DNA from: Spirosoma foliorum
GTDB lineage: Bacteria > Bacteroidota > Bacteroidia > Cytophagales > Spirosomataceae
NCBI RefSeq assembly: GCF_014117325.1
Contig: NZ_CP059732.1
Location: 6,709,001 to 6,773,000, forward strand
Direction of reading: 5' to 3'
Length of the DNA: 64,000 nucleotides
The notes beneath the pieces are model-generated. The model was given only the letters and a program-made list of their open reading frames with translations. It had not been told where the DNA came from and ran no database searches. The translations under genes were made by a program, and so were the position numbers. Each line of letters begins with the position of its first letter. Within the stretch, counting starts at the first letter, position 1. Below, one piece after another: positions 52,819 through 62,639 of the stretch.

Positions 52819-54130
52819 TTGAAAGGAGCTTAGTAATTTTGAATAACTTACTTAAATTAATCTTTAAGCGGTTAGTTAACAGAAAGCTAACCACTATATA
52901 GGGAGGAATAACAAAAAAAGCTAAACTAAATAATTGAGTTACTGCCAAATTGACATCGCTAATAAGCGTAGCTGAAAATAGGAGAACACTTCCCATAAAA
53001 ACAAAATAGAAAGCACTAGTGCGTTTTAGCGAAAAGTAATGATTTCTAATAATAACATATAGGTATCCTAGAAGCATACTAAAAGGGAAGGCAGCCCAGT
53101 AATAAAAATAAATACGACCTTCAATATAAAATGGTGCATTTGGCCCCACAGTAACAGTAGCGATGGAATCAGGCAATCGCAAGTTGTCAATCATTATATT
53201 ACCCGGGGTTTCATGATATTCTTGTAAACGAAGAAAACCAAAAATAGGATTAATTATATTATTAGGAATATAATCCCACCAGGTATATTTTTCAAAATAA
53301 GCTATGTTAACAGGCTGGTAATAATATAAAAGAGAATCCGCGCTATACAATAAGCGCTTTATAAAAGCTAAAAAAGCTGTACTAAAATCACCATTCTCTT
53401 TTATAAGAACTGTAAAGGCAATTCCCATACCTATAACAAAAATCAATGGTAAATAGCGTTGAAATTTCTTCAAAATTAATTGCTTATCTGCAAATGAGGG
53501 ATGGTACAATATGACACCAGCGGAAGCGGCAATTTTTACAAATGCTCCCTTTGAACCATCTAATGACGAAAAAAATACTACGATTAATAAAAAAAGCAAG
53601 TCCTTTTTTCTTTTTTCAAGCAGATACATATACACGAGAGAAGTACTAACAAAAGTACCTGCACTCCAGTTGATTTTTCTGAATAAACCAAATCCCCCCT
53701 GAAAATCGGCTATTTTCGATTCTGTTGGATTTGCAGAAAACAAGGCGAATCCTTTACTATAACCTATAATTATATTCGACAATATAAAAACAGCTAAGAG
53801 TAAGTATGTTGTATAACGTAATAGAAATTGGTCAGAAAAAGTATAAGTTTGGTCAGTTTGATTATCATCCTCATTAGAATTACTATCTGGCCGGTATGCG
53901 ATTAAAAAGCCAATCCATAAAGCAAGTTGGCAACCAAAAAAATGAATAATATCTTTTGTATCAGGAATGACTTGGGTAGCAAAGTAGCTAGCGAATGCAG
54001 TAGAAAAAACCCAACCAAACAATGGATCTACAACAGAATAGATGTACTTATAATATAATATAAAATACACGGCCAGTAAGAGCGATACCCACCCAAAAAG
54101 TACAGGCAAGAAATCAAATTCAATTCCCAT
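52805..54130 (-). CDS. Oligosaccharide repeat-unit polymerase (Wzy-like)
   Basis: A 441-residue integral membrane protein with about 11-12 helices and a large periplasmic loop in the second half (around residues 270-345). No strict motif, as usual for Wzy proteins. The SSLDGSKGAFVKI and LIKENGDFS segments are typical of this polymerase group. It would join lipid-linked repeat units on the periplasmic side. Its position between glycosyltransferases supports the call. It overlaps the following glycosyltransferase by 14 bases. Confidence 0.75.
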   Translation of the reverse strand: MGIEFDFLPVLFGWVSLLLAVYFILYYKYIYSVVDPLFGWVFSTAFASYFATQVIPDTKDIIHFFGCQLALWIGFLIAYRPDSNSNEDDNQTDQTYTFSDQFLLRYTTYLLLAVFILSNIIIGYSKGFALFSANPTESKIADFQGGFGLFRKINWSAGTFVSTSLVYMYLLEKRKKDLLFLLIVVFFSSLDGSKGAFVKIAASAGVILYHPSFADKQLILKKFQRYLPLIFVIGMGIAFTVLIKENGDFSTAFLAFIKRLLYSADSLLYYYQPVNIAYFEKYTWWDYIPNNIINPIFGFLRLQEYHETPGNIMIDNLRLPDSIATVTVGPNAPFYIEGRIYFYYWAAFPFSMLLGYLYVIIRNHYFSLKRTSAFYFVFMGSVLLFSATLISDVNLAVTQLFSLAFFVIPPYIVVSFLLTNRLKINLSKLFKITKLLSNDIH

Positions 54131-54200
54131 ATTTATGCATTAAATATTCGCACTTTCTACTCAATTTATCACCTTACTTGTAAAAGACATAAATCTGGTA

Positions 54201-55010
54201 TTATCCAAATATTTTTTTAAAACTTGATCTAACTATAGGAAAATTGTATTTCCTGAGTATGGCACCAATACCTCGTCGAAACCAAAAATAACCCATAACC
54301 CAGTAACGCCCGGGCACATTAAAAAGGTGTTTATGCACTTGTTGCATCTCTTTATAACCACGCTTCATCTGGTTTTCGCTGATTCCATCACCCCCAAAAT
54401 TACATATAATAATACGCATAGATTGGTGAGGGATACCCATCAAGGCTAGCTTCAGATTAAGCTTATAATCTGAAGCTATTCTCATAGTTTCGTCATATAA
54501 TAAACTATCAAAAACCTCTCTTTTATAAAACATGCCTTGATGATGGACTTGATGGCGCATTAAATAAGGTGATCCAAAAAGAGGAGTAAGTATGTTCTCC
54601 TGCTTTACACAGTTAACATCACCAACGATTACTTTGGTACCTTTCTTTATTGATTTAATCTCTTCAGCTACTTTATGCAAAGTATATATTTCATGTAGTT
54701 CATCATCTGCACCCATAAAATAAAGCCATTTTCCGGAAGACAAATTAATCCCAGTATTTAATCCTTTGTATAATCCAGCTCCAGCTACTACATGTAGTTT
54801 TTTGTTAGGCATATAACATGCTTCAACAATACTTAAGGTATTATCTTTACTACCTCCATCTACAATAATTAATTCAAAATCTGCAAACAGTTGATTTTGA
54901 ATACTTAATAAACAACGTTCTAAGGTTTCCCCACCGTTTAATATTGTAATAATAATCGATATTAGAGGCTCTTGATGTAAATGTCTCGTAGCTGAATTAT
55001 TCTGATGCAT
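54201..55010 (-). CDS. Glycosyltransferase family 2
   Basis: A 269-residue GT-A enzyme with SIIITILNGGETLERCLLSI, FELIIVDGGSKDNTLSIV and LYFMGADDELHEIYTLHKVA (DD metal-binding type), then HHQGMFYKREVFDSLLYDET and a C-terminal basic, amphipathic tail. It belongs to the same branch as the two following glycosyltransferases. It is 70 bases upstream of the Wzy-like gene on the same strand, so probably in that operon. Confidence 0.87.
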   Translation of the reverse strand: MHQNNSATRHLHQEPLISIIITILNGGETLERCLLSIQNQLFADFELIIVDGGSKDNTLSIVEACYMPNKKLHVVAGAGLYKGLNTGINLSSGKWLYFMGADDELHEIYTLHKVAEEIKSIKKGTKVIVGDVNCVKQENILTPLFGSPYLMRHQVHHQGMFYKREVFDSLLYDETMRIASDYKLNLKLALMGIPHQSMRIIICNFGGDGISENQMKRGYKEMQQVHKHLFNVPGRYWVMGYFWFRRGIGAILRKYNFPIVRSSFKKIFG

Positions 55011-55317
55011 AAATACAAGGTTACAATTTCAAAATTCTCGTAAAATCCGCAAGGAAATAACAGAATTTCATGATTTACGGTTTTTAAATCTTATTTTCAA
55101 GCATTTCCAAATAATGCACCATACAACCTAATAACCTAGTGTAATCAAATAGTGCTCTTTAAAACTGGATCAAATAAATTTAGTCCGGTGGGTCTAGAAG
55201 ATATTATTTAAGAGCATTTCAAACAATGCTTACTATAAAACATCAATAAATTAAGATATTAAAAAAACAAGATATTCATAGTGAAGTTATAAAATAGCAA
55301 ATCAGCGTATTCCAAAT
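55011..55317. other. Intergenic, no feature seen
   Basis: A/T-rich spacer between two minus-strand glycosyltransferases. It may hold a promoter for the downstream unit. No gene, hairpin or IS trace is evident. Confidence 0.4.
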
Positions 55318-56052
55318 TTACACTCGGTGTCCATAAAGAAAATATCTGATTGCTTTTTGCATATAATACAAATTTAGAAACATGGAAAGAAAATTATTTT
55401 TAAGCTTATTTTTCACATAGCGTGTTCTTACTTGATTTGTTTCTTTTAAAGAACGGGATAATTCACTGCTAGCTCCACCAGTTGCACAGTCGGCTATAAT
55501 TAAAGGCATATAATAAGTAAGCTTATTTTTAGTATAAACACGTAAATGTAGATCATATTCTGACACTATTTTAATTGTATCATCATAGCGATAATGCTTA
55601 AATAGTGAAGAATTATAAAATGCACTTTGATGATGTACTGTATTTTGCAGAATAGTTCTTGGACCCAGAAAGGAACGATAAAGATGGCCATTATCAAACA
55701 TTATCTCCCCAAATACTATTGAATAATCGGCTTTTAAGTAAGGTTCTATTGTTCTTATTATATTTGGCCTTAAGGTATCATCACCCCCAATAAAATAAAG
55801 CCAATCGCCAGTTGCCCGGTTTATACCCTTATTCATAGCGTCATAAATACCTTTATCCGGCTCGCTGCACCAACCAGCAAGTTGGTCTTCATATTTGCGT
55901 ATTAAGTCTATAGACCCATCCGTGCTTCCCCCATCAATTATCCAATATTCAGTTAACTCCTTATCTTGCCCTATAACACTTTGAATAGTAGCTTCCAAAG
56001 TGGGCAAAGCATTATACACAACTGTAATGATAGACACTAAGGGACGTCCCAT
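55318..56052 (-). CDS. Glycosyltransferase family 2
   Basis: A 244-residue GT-A enzyme: SIITVVYNALPTLEATIQSV, EYWIIDGGSTDGSIDLI, the diagnostic EPDKGIYDAMNKGINRATGD, and LYFIGGDDTLRPNII, followed by NTVHHQSAFYNSSLFKHYRY. The EPDKGIYDAMNKG signature is common in WcaE-like and related transferases of exopolysaccharide clusters. The sugar is not predictable. Confidence 0.88.
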   Translation of the reverse strand: MGRPLVSIITVVYNALPTLEATIQSVIGQDKELTEYWIIDGGSTDGSIDLIRKYEDQLAGWCSEPDKGIYDAMNKGINRATGDWLYFIGGDDTLRPNIIRTIEPYLKADYSIVFGEIMFDNGHLYRSFLGPRTILQNTVHHQSAFYNSSLFKHYRYDDTIKIVSEYDLHLRVYTKNKLTYYMPLIIADCATGGASSELSRSLKETNQVRTRYVKNKLKNNFLSMFLNLYYMQKAIRYFLYGHRV

Positions 56053-56374
56053 AACTTAAAATTACCAATACCTACTTCCTTTCAGGCTAAAAGTGCCTTC
56101 TATTTAGAGCAAATCTTCTGTAAAGATAAACAGGTATTATTTTATGCACTACTTTTGATGAAAATGAGGTCAATTGGGTGCTTATAAGCTATCACATACT
56201 AGATGCATTAATTTTCTATTTAGTGAATTATATCTGTTGCCTTTGCAATGTTATTCACTTGGATGCAAGCTATGGCCACCATTTCGGTTTAAATAATATA
56301 ACTTTAGAACAATTATTACTCTAAGAGTCTGTTAATAAGCTCTTTATTTATAATTGGCCTTAATCTCAGGTACT
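56053..56374. other. Intergenic divergent region
   Basis: Between oppositely oriented glycosyltransferases; presumably contains promoters in both directions. No other feature seen. Confidence 0.4.
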
Positions 56375-57166
56375 ATGCGCAAGCATGAAGATCAACCAAA
56401 GGAATTTTCAGAAATACTTTCTTCTCCTAAAATCACAATAATTACAGCTGTATATAATGCCGAAAAATACCTAGATTCCTGTATATCCAGCATTTTAAAT
56501 CAAACCTATAAGAATTTTGAATATATAATTATTGATGGTGGATCCACTGATAGTACTCTCTCAATCATTAAAAAGTATCAAAATCAGCTTACTCATTGGG
56601 TGAGTGAACCTGACAAAGGAATATACGATGCTTGGAATAAGGGATTAGCCAAGGCAAGTGGCGACTGGATTGCTTTTGTTGGAGCAGACGATCAATTGTA
56701 TCCTGACGCTTTGTACTCATATGTACAGCACATTGTCCATCACCCTAATCAAAACATGTTAGATTTTGTCTCCTCACGCATAGAGTTAGTTAATATGGAC
56801 CTATCTCTTATCGAAGTAGTTGGTGAGACTTGGGAGTGGGAGCGTTTTAGGCACCAAATGATTACCTGGCATGTGGGGACCTTTCACTCTAAACAATTGT
56901 TTATAAAATATGGTTTTTTCGACACTGAATATAAAATTTCAGGTGATTATGAATTGCTTCTTCGCGCAAAGAATCAATTAGTTACTTCATTTATTGATAA
57001 AATAACGGCTAAAATGCGTGTTGGTGGAGTAAGTAGTGTCAATCTTTTTAAAGCCAGCAGCGAAACATATCGAGCTAAAATAAAGAACGACGCAATTTCA
57101 TTAGTAAAAGGAAACCTTTTAATGGTTTTTGATAAACTGCGTTTATTTATCAGGATATATATATAA
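56375..57166 (+). CDS. Glycosyltransferase family 2
   Basis: A 263-residue GT-A enzyme from the ATG at 56375; an in-frame TTG at 56354 is possible but less likely. Motifs: TIITAVYNAEKYLDSCISSI, FEYIIIDGGSTDSTLSIIKK, SEPDKGIYDAWNKGLAKASG, IAFVGADDQLYPDALY, and HVGTFHSKQLFIKYGFFDTE. Same branch as the 55318 enzyme but on the opposite strand. It is followed by the IS701/IS4-like element. Confidence 0.88.
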   Translation: MRKHEDQPKEFSEILSSPKITIITAVYNAEKYLDSCISSILNQTYKNFEYIIIDGGSTDSTLSIIKKYQNQLTHWVSEPDKGIYDAWNKGLAKASGDWIAFVGADDQLYPDALYSYVQHIVHHPNQNMLDFVSSRIELVNMDLSLIEVVGETWEWERFRHQMITWHVGTFHSKQLFIKYGFFDTEYKISGDYELLLRAKNQLVTSFIDKITAKMRVGGVSSVNLFKASSETYRAKIKNDAISLVKGNLLMVFDKLRLFIRIYI

Positions 57167-57271
57167 AATAAAAATTAATGATTTATAATTCTCTGTAGGA
57201 ATTTTTATGAGGAACAGCTATCCAAACCTTAGAAATGCTGTTATTAAAGGGATCTTGCGGTCAATTATTAA

Positions 57272-58400
57272 GTGATGTTACGCCAAAGCTAGTGTTTGGT
57301 TTAAGTTAAGTTGGTTTTTCAAGGCTGTTAGCTCAATGAAGGCCGCTTGCATGGCTTTTAGATAGAGTCGGCCTTTGAGAGCAAAATGATTCGTGGACTG
57401 TGCTAGGCGTAAGCGTTCCAATTTGACGTAGGCGCAAATGCTCGCAAACAGGTGATTAGTCTGAGTACGATGAGTACGAGCCGGCGATTTTTCTAGCGAT
57501 GCGTTCTGTTTGAGCGATTTATGGTACTCCTCGATACCCCATCGTTTTTGATAGGTTGTCAGCAGTTGTTGGTAGGGCATCGTCACATCGGTACTTAACA
57601 GCAAGAGTTCACCGACTGACCCATCCTTGTTAGGGAGAATGTCGCCACAAATCGCTACCGGCTCTTGTACCGAGCGAATGAAGGCCGTCAGAACGGTGCC
57701 AGGTTGTAAGTTAAGCGGGCTGATTTTGACAAACTTACCATTAGCACGGTCGTGTTTGGAGAGAGCTACTTCCAGATTGGATTTGACGGCTCCCAAGTAG
57801 TGATGCTTTAGGCCCAAAACCAAATTGATATTGTCAGCGTTGGTGTACCAAGAATCGGCCAGCACATAGCGAAATGGAACCGCATTCTGATGGGCTTGGC
57901 GCACCATATCCTGGAACATCTGGTGTTTGGTTCGCTCCGAGCGCCAGATAATTTTACGAGTCTTTAAGTCGCACTGCTGGACTTTGATAACTGGCTCAAA
58001 ACTCAGTGGGCACTGTCCTTTGGTGGTTTGATACAGTACACTGACAAAATTGATGCCCCGCACCTATTGGCCACTGGAATGGTCATAGTGGGTGGTTATC
58101 AGGCCGTTTTCGTCGCTATGCGGCTTATGAGCAATGCTGTCATCGGTTAATAGGACTCCGTCAGACTCTTGAATTTGTCGAATTAGTGGTTTGACATATT
58201 GCCACAACGTTCGGTTATTGCCCTGAAGTCGATTGAGCAGATCAGTCACTGCATCATGGCCTACCGCCCCATCGGTCAACCGAGATAGACCCGTTGCTGT
58301 GGTTTGGCCAAAACTACTGAGTAAGTAGTCGGTATAGAGATCGAGGGTTGTCTGCATACTCAAAATTAAACTAGCTACTCAATAGGTGGCGTAACATCAG
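57272..58400 (-). mobile_element. IS701/IS4-like insertion sequence with 7-bp target duplication
   Basis: Inner ends TGATGTTACGCCA (57273-57285) and TGGCGTAACATCA (58387-58399) are exact inverted repeats. TTATTAA lies on both sides (57265-57271 and 58401-58407), consistent with a target duplication. One transposase gene, interrupted by a stop. Confidence 0.85.
57278..58363 (-). pseudogene. DDE transposase interrupted by an in-frame TAG
   Basis: One reading frame of 361 codons is cut by TAG at 58064-58066 into a 99-residue and a 261-residue part, with no frame change. N-terminal part: TDGAVGHDAVTDLLNR, LLTDDSIAHKPHSDENG (first Asp). C-terminal part: YVLADSWYTNADNINLV (second Asp) and YQKRWGIEEYHKSLKQNASL (Glu). 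The layout is that of the IS701 group of the IS4-like DDE superfamily. A point mutation at the stop makes the element inactive unless the amber codon is read. Confidence 0.85.
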
Positions 58401-58497
58401 TTATTAATCAATGAGTACTATTTAGCACTACAATAGTTATGTCTAATAATGTATAACTTCCAACTGTGAATTTGTAACAAAAATAATAGCATTCCTC

Positions 58498-58605
58498 GAT
58501 CCGACCGGATCGTCGAAAATTACGTTCGATGACCGGTTTTTCAGGGCCATCTGCCAGGTAGAAATGGCCGTCTCAGCCTTTTTGGTCGAACTACTGAAGG
58601 CCTAA
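58498..58605 (+). pseudogene. C-terminal transposase-like fragment
   Basis: An open stretch ends FFRAICQVEMAVSAFLVELL before TAA 58603-58605. It looks like the tail of a transposase, but the match is only suggestive, and nothing precedes it. Confidence 0.3.
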
Positions 58606-58619
58606 CCGATTACTTTTTG

Positions 58620-59400
58620 GTAATTAATCCATGATAACGGTTAGACAGAGTCGCCCTTCACCAGCACGGAAAAGGCAAATCGGAAACCCATACCTGACCT
58701 GGATTTACGGGATCGAGCTGCTGGTTAAAATGATTTTCGGCCACAAAGTAAATGTTCTTTGAAGCCGTGACCGTAACCGCATATTTTTCTGAATGATACT
58801 TTTAAAGCTAGATTGCTTAATAAATTAAGTTACTCGAGGTCAAGATACTTTTATGCCTTAAGCGCCATGGTGTTTAGTAATTTAGGGCTTCCATATCTAC
58901 CTTTATTAGCAGAAAATAAACTACTGATTAACTTGGTGATAGACTGATTTTCTCTTGCCTATTTAGGGAGTCCTGTGAATAACCAATAATACTTACTATG
59001 TCTCTTGTTTAGTACTTTACATATCACCTCAACCGAAACGGCGGTCCGTGAAAAACTACATTTGGTGAGCTTTTATAAATCCGAATATTTTCTTTTCCAT
59101 CGTCTCTGGAGAAGATGCCAACCGCCTTTTTTTTAAATATCTCGTCGCTTCTGCAATCCGACTTAACTGGGCTTGCTTGAGCCGCACTATTTCTTGTTGT
59201 TCTGAGCTGAGCTGGGACCGGCTGACGATTCCGGTGCTATGAGCAGCCGCTCGTTCTTTACACTATGGGATCAATATCTGAGGAGTGATAGCCAGTTCTT
59301 GAGTCGTCTCTGTTAGTTAGCATTTAGCTTCTGATAACTCTAGGGCCAACTTCTTAAACTTTTAGTAATACTACCTTCTTGTGGTTTTCATAATTCATTA
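58620..59400 (-). pseudogene. Decayed IS3-family element
   Basis: Minus-strand fragments in several frames. An OrfA start MKTTRR near 59390, then LSSEQQEIVRLKQAQLSRIA and EATRYLKKRRLASSPETMEK at about 59200-59090; an OrfB start VSVEVICKVLNKRHSKYYWL near 59035-58975; and a later OrfB piece LDPVNPGQVWVSDL near 58715-58675 with LTVIMD at about 58635. Stops and deletions throughout. The upstream flank (59400-59500) is shared with the second remnant at 62390-62600. Confidence 0.72.
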
Positions 59401-59692
59401 AGTTAGATGAAGCTTAACTTAATGTTCAGTCAAATGTAGCAGGTCTAGCTTAGTTATGACTTTGCATTTTGATCGATACCAAGTTGGCACAGCTCGCAGA
59501 TTTTAGCAATTCTAACATAGTAATGTATCGACAATAAATTTAATAAAATAAATTTCATCTATATTATAATATTAAAGCGCAAACACGATTCAAACGAACT
59601 AAATATGTATATAGCTTGTTTAAGACAAAGTAAATTTCCCTTAGTTAGAGTTAAGAATATTATAAGTAAAATGAATAAAGAATTAAGTCAAT

Positions 59693-60695
59693 ATGGGTAA
59701 TCTCCCAACTATTTCAAATATGAATGGAGTTAGTGTGGTCATATGCTGTTATAATAGTGCTCAACGTTTAACTAAAACCATTGAGCATATAGTCAAACAA
59801 GAAATTACTAGCGCTATAAAATGGGAACTCATTATTGTGGATAATAATTCGACAGATGATACGGCTGAAACAGCTAATTTAGTATGGACTGAATATAATA
59901 TCACTAATATTAATTTCAAGATTGTATTTGAGGAAAAACAGGGGCTGAATAATGCAAGGCTAAAGGGTATAGCAGAAGCTACTTACGAATATATACTTCT
60001 TTGCGACGACGACAATTGGCTTTGTCCTACTTATATTGAAACTGCATATTCTATAATGACTAACAACCCTAATATTGGCGTATTAGGCGGTTTTAGCGAA
60101 CCTATTAGCGAGTTTGGCTTACCTTTATGGTTTACTACTTTTCAATATGCTTATGCAGTTGGTGCTCAAAATTTGTATTCAGGAGATGTCTCATCACGAG
60201 GGTACCTATGGGGAGCAGGGATGATTTTTAAAAAATCTGTATTTACGAAACTACTTACCAGTGGTTTCAGATTCCAAGTATCAGATAGAAGTGGATCTAG
60301 TTTAGAATGTGGTGGGGATTCAGAGCTATGTAGATGGTTTTTGATCGCTGGATATCAATTATGGTATGACGAAAGACTGAAATTTAAACATTTTATACCT
60401 GCAAATAGATTAGAAAAAAAAATACGTTGACAAAATATTTGAAGGAATTGAAGTTTCAACTAAAAAATTAATCTATTATGACGCATTTATTCGCTACGGA
60501 TTGGAACCTAGAACCTTAAAGACTATTCTAATAGCTGGGTTTCATCTCGTCAAATATTTAATAATTAGAAATAATTATTCAAGAGCCTGTGTATGTGCGC
60601 TTATACCATTTCAAGCAAATATTATTTTTGATAACCCTATTAAATCCATCATAGATGCTACACAAAAATATCGCAATAATCTTGTAAAATTATAA
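59693..60695 (+). pseudogene. Glycosyltransferase family 2, frameshifted in an A9 tract
   Basis: The first 245 codons are a normal GT2: SVVICCYNSAQRLTKTIEHI, WELIIVDNNSTDDTAETA, EYILLCDDDNWLCPTY (DDD), LECGGDSELCRWFLIAGY. The frame ends early after a run of nine A (60414-60422), as RLEKKIR and stop. Removing one A continues as RLEKKYVDKIFEGIEVSTKK and then a natural C-terminus to TAA 60693-60695, giving about 333 residues. The homopolymer explains the shift: slippage could switch the gene, or the tract is miscalled. The catalytic domain is complete in the short form. Confidence 0.82.
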
Positions 60696-60798
60696 ATAAA
60701 GAACAAATACTATAACTTTATATGTCAATTTTACAGAACATATTAACCTAATATTAATTTATTCTTATAATGATATTTATTTATTTCATTTTATAATT

Positions 60799-61850
60799 GA
60801 GGGGTAGGCATTATTGAAAAGCGGCTTTGAAGGCCTCCATGCTGCCTAATTCCTGTTGGTTAGTAAAATTATCGTACATCATCAACTGAACCGTGCAACT
60901 AGCCACCAATAAATAAGCACTGACTCGATCTAGGCCTTTGTAAGGGAGTGGATTAGTGGCCGTTAGTTGAGTCAGTTCTTTGATATAGGCAAAATTGGGC
61001 TCAATCGAAGGCTTGCGTCGGCTGTAGGTCAAACGACCCACTACACTGCCAGCCATGTCATTATAGTACTTGGCGAAAGCACTCATCCGCTGGGTGCGCT
61101 TGAAAAGGCAAGGCGTAGTAACTAACTGCTGGTAGATCGCCTTCAGGAAATGGTGGGCAAAGTAGCCACTATCGGCCAAAACCATACCCAGCCGTTGTTG
61201 CAAAGACGCAATCAGGGTCTGTAGTAGGGTATAGTCTTTGGTGGATGCCGTTGTTACGGTGGCCATCAGGGGAAATCGATAGCGATTATAGATCAGGTGG
61301 AGGCCATAGCCAAAGCGCCAGCCGTGATAGTCGCTTTTGGCCCAAGATGCCTCTGTATCAATACTAGGATGTGGAACCACCTTGAGCAGCATGTGTTTTT
61401 TGTGCCACAACCCACCCAGGGCTCGAAACACGCTTTTGTCGGCAAAGCTACAAGCGTAGGAATGATTCAGTTGCTGACATTGGTCAGCAATGGCGGGCAT
61501 GAGTTGCTGAATCAGAGCCGGTAGAGCCAGAAAGCGTCTGCGGATGGTCTTACGGTCAGGGGGCTGTTGCCAACCCAGCAGGGCATAGTTGGCTTTGGCC
61601 CACCGGTGCATGGCGGCAAAAGGGTGAATACGTTTAAGGAGCATGAGCATAAAAAATAGCAGAAATGAAATACTCGAATAAGTTTGAGGTTTCCCCCGTT
61701 TGGGCTTTTGATCGGCTGTTGGTAGCCAACAGGTGTTTAGAAAGTCCGACAAATACAGTAATTTGGCTTGCATGAAACCGCGGGTGTAATTGGATTGATT
61801 TGGCCATCAACCCTTTAACATTCGCTGGTTCCTATTTATGCCCATCCCTC
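60799..61850 (-). mobile_element. IS4-like insertion sequence with 11-bp target duplication
   Basis: Left end GAGGGGTAGGCAT (60799-60811) and right end, reverse-complemented, GAGGGATGGGCAT match at 11 of 13 bases. ATTTTATAATT lies directly on both sides (60788-60798 and 61851-61861). Long duplications are usual for IS4-type elements. The transposase is intact. Confidence 0.85.
60811..61773 (-). CDS. DDE transposase (IS4-like)
   Basis: A 320-residue transposase in one frame. DDE-type motifs: CSFADKSVFRALGG (first acidic residue), MVLADSGYFAHHF (second Asp), and RRKPSIEPNFAYIKELTQL (Glu). The N-terminal part has SFLLFFMLMLLKRIHPFAAM and PDRKTIRRRFLALPALI. The family cannot be fixed beyond the IS4/IS5-type superfamily; the 11-bp target duplication supports IS4-like. 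It looks functional. Confidence 0.82.
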   Translation of the reverse strand: MQAKLLYLSDFLNTCWLPTADQKPKRGKPQTYSSISFLLFFMLMLLKRIHPFAAMHRWAKANYALLGWQQPPDRKTIRRRFLALPALIQQLMPAIADQCQQLNHSYACSFADKSVFRALGGLWHKKHMLLKVVPHPSIDTEASWAKSDYHGWRFGYGLHLIYNRYRFPLMATVTTASTKDYTLLQTLIASLQQRLGMVLADSGYFAHHFLKAIYQQLVTTPCLFKRTQRMSAFAKYYNDMAGSVVGRLTYSRRKPSIEPNFAYIKELTQLTATNPLPYKGLDRVSAYLLVASCTVQLMMYDNFTNQQELGSMEAFKAAFQ

Positions 61851-61861
61851 ATTTTATAATT

Positions 61862-62184
61862 GAGAGACGCAGATTCAAGTTAGAAGTTCAATTCCCCGTT
61901 GTAAAGTGCAATGGATTGAAGTTAAAAAGCCTAATGATTTGTTAAATCAGTGGTTGAGTTGATCTCGAAACCAAGATACGTCGCTAGGTTTGACAGTTCT
62001 AATTCGACACCCTTTGGGGACATATTGCCTAGTAACTCCATTGGTGTGTCCTCTTTCCCTAATCCGTAACCAATTGATATTGCTGTAGCTCCTCCGCCTG
62101 ATATACGCTATCAGTGGTACAATACTTTACGTAGAGGCCCTTTCAAGCGAGTCCCTTCGTGCGGTTATACTGATTTCACCACCA
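61862..62184. other. Gene-free region next to the IS4-like element
   Basis: No gene supported. Only short, interrupted frames; probably remnant sequence. Confidence 0.35.
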
Positions 62185-62600
62185 TGGACTTTCAACAAAA
62201 TAATGGACAAAAGTTTAAGCAACATTTTTGAATTGTCTACTACTATATTCAACAGGTGATAAATACTCTAAAACAGAATGTCTTCGTCGCCGGTTGTAAC
62301 GCTCTTTAGGTTTAAGGGCATTAAGTTACATGACTATCCTGGAGTCGCATAACGATGTAAATCTAAAGGCCCGTGCGCTCGTGCCGCTTCCTAGTTTTCA
62401 TGGTTCACTAAGTTGGTAATGCTCCACTTCGTGTCCAGTCAAATGTAGCAAGTCCACTTCTATCGTGAATCATTTTTTCGCTAGCGTTTGGGGTTAACCA
62501 GCCTACGGAGGGCGAGTTAGTTTTGAGAATTGTTTGCGGGGCCGCCCGTACGGTCATGGCTTTGCATTTTGGTCGGTACAAAGTTGACACCACTCTGAGC
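62185..62600 (-). pseudogene. Internally deleted IS3-family remnant
   Basis: On the minus strand an OrfB C-terminus is clear at about 62310-62215 (PKERYNRRRRHSVLEYLSPV, then EYS), and an OrfA start is seen as MKTRKRHERTG at about 62402-62370. Most of both genes is missing between them. The 62390-62600 flank repeats the 59383-59500 sequence (shared GTCAAATGTAGCA and GACTTTGCATTTTG/GGCTTTGCATTTTGGTCGGTAC strings, the second copy with about 90 extra bases). Confidence 0.65.
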
Positions 62601-62639
62601 CTTTTTCAATTCCTCAACACGCCCTAAAAATCGTTAATA

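Noticed and set aside
62408..62593. 61-codon minus-strand frame
   Set aside because: Lies in the flank of a decayed IS3 element and matches no product.
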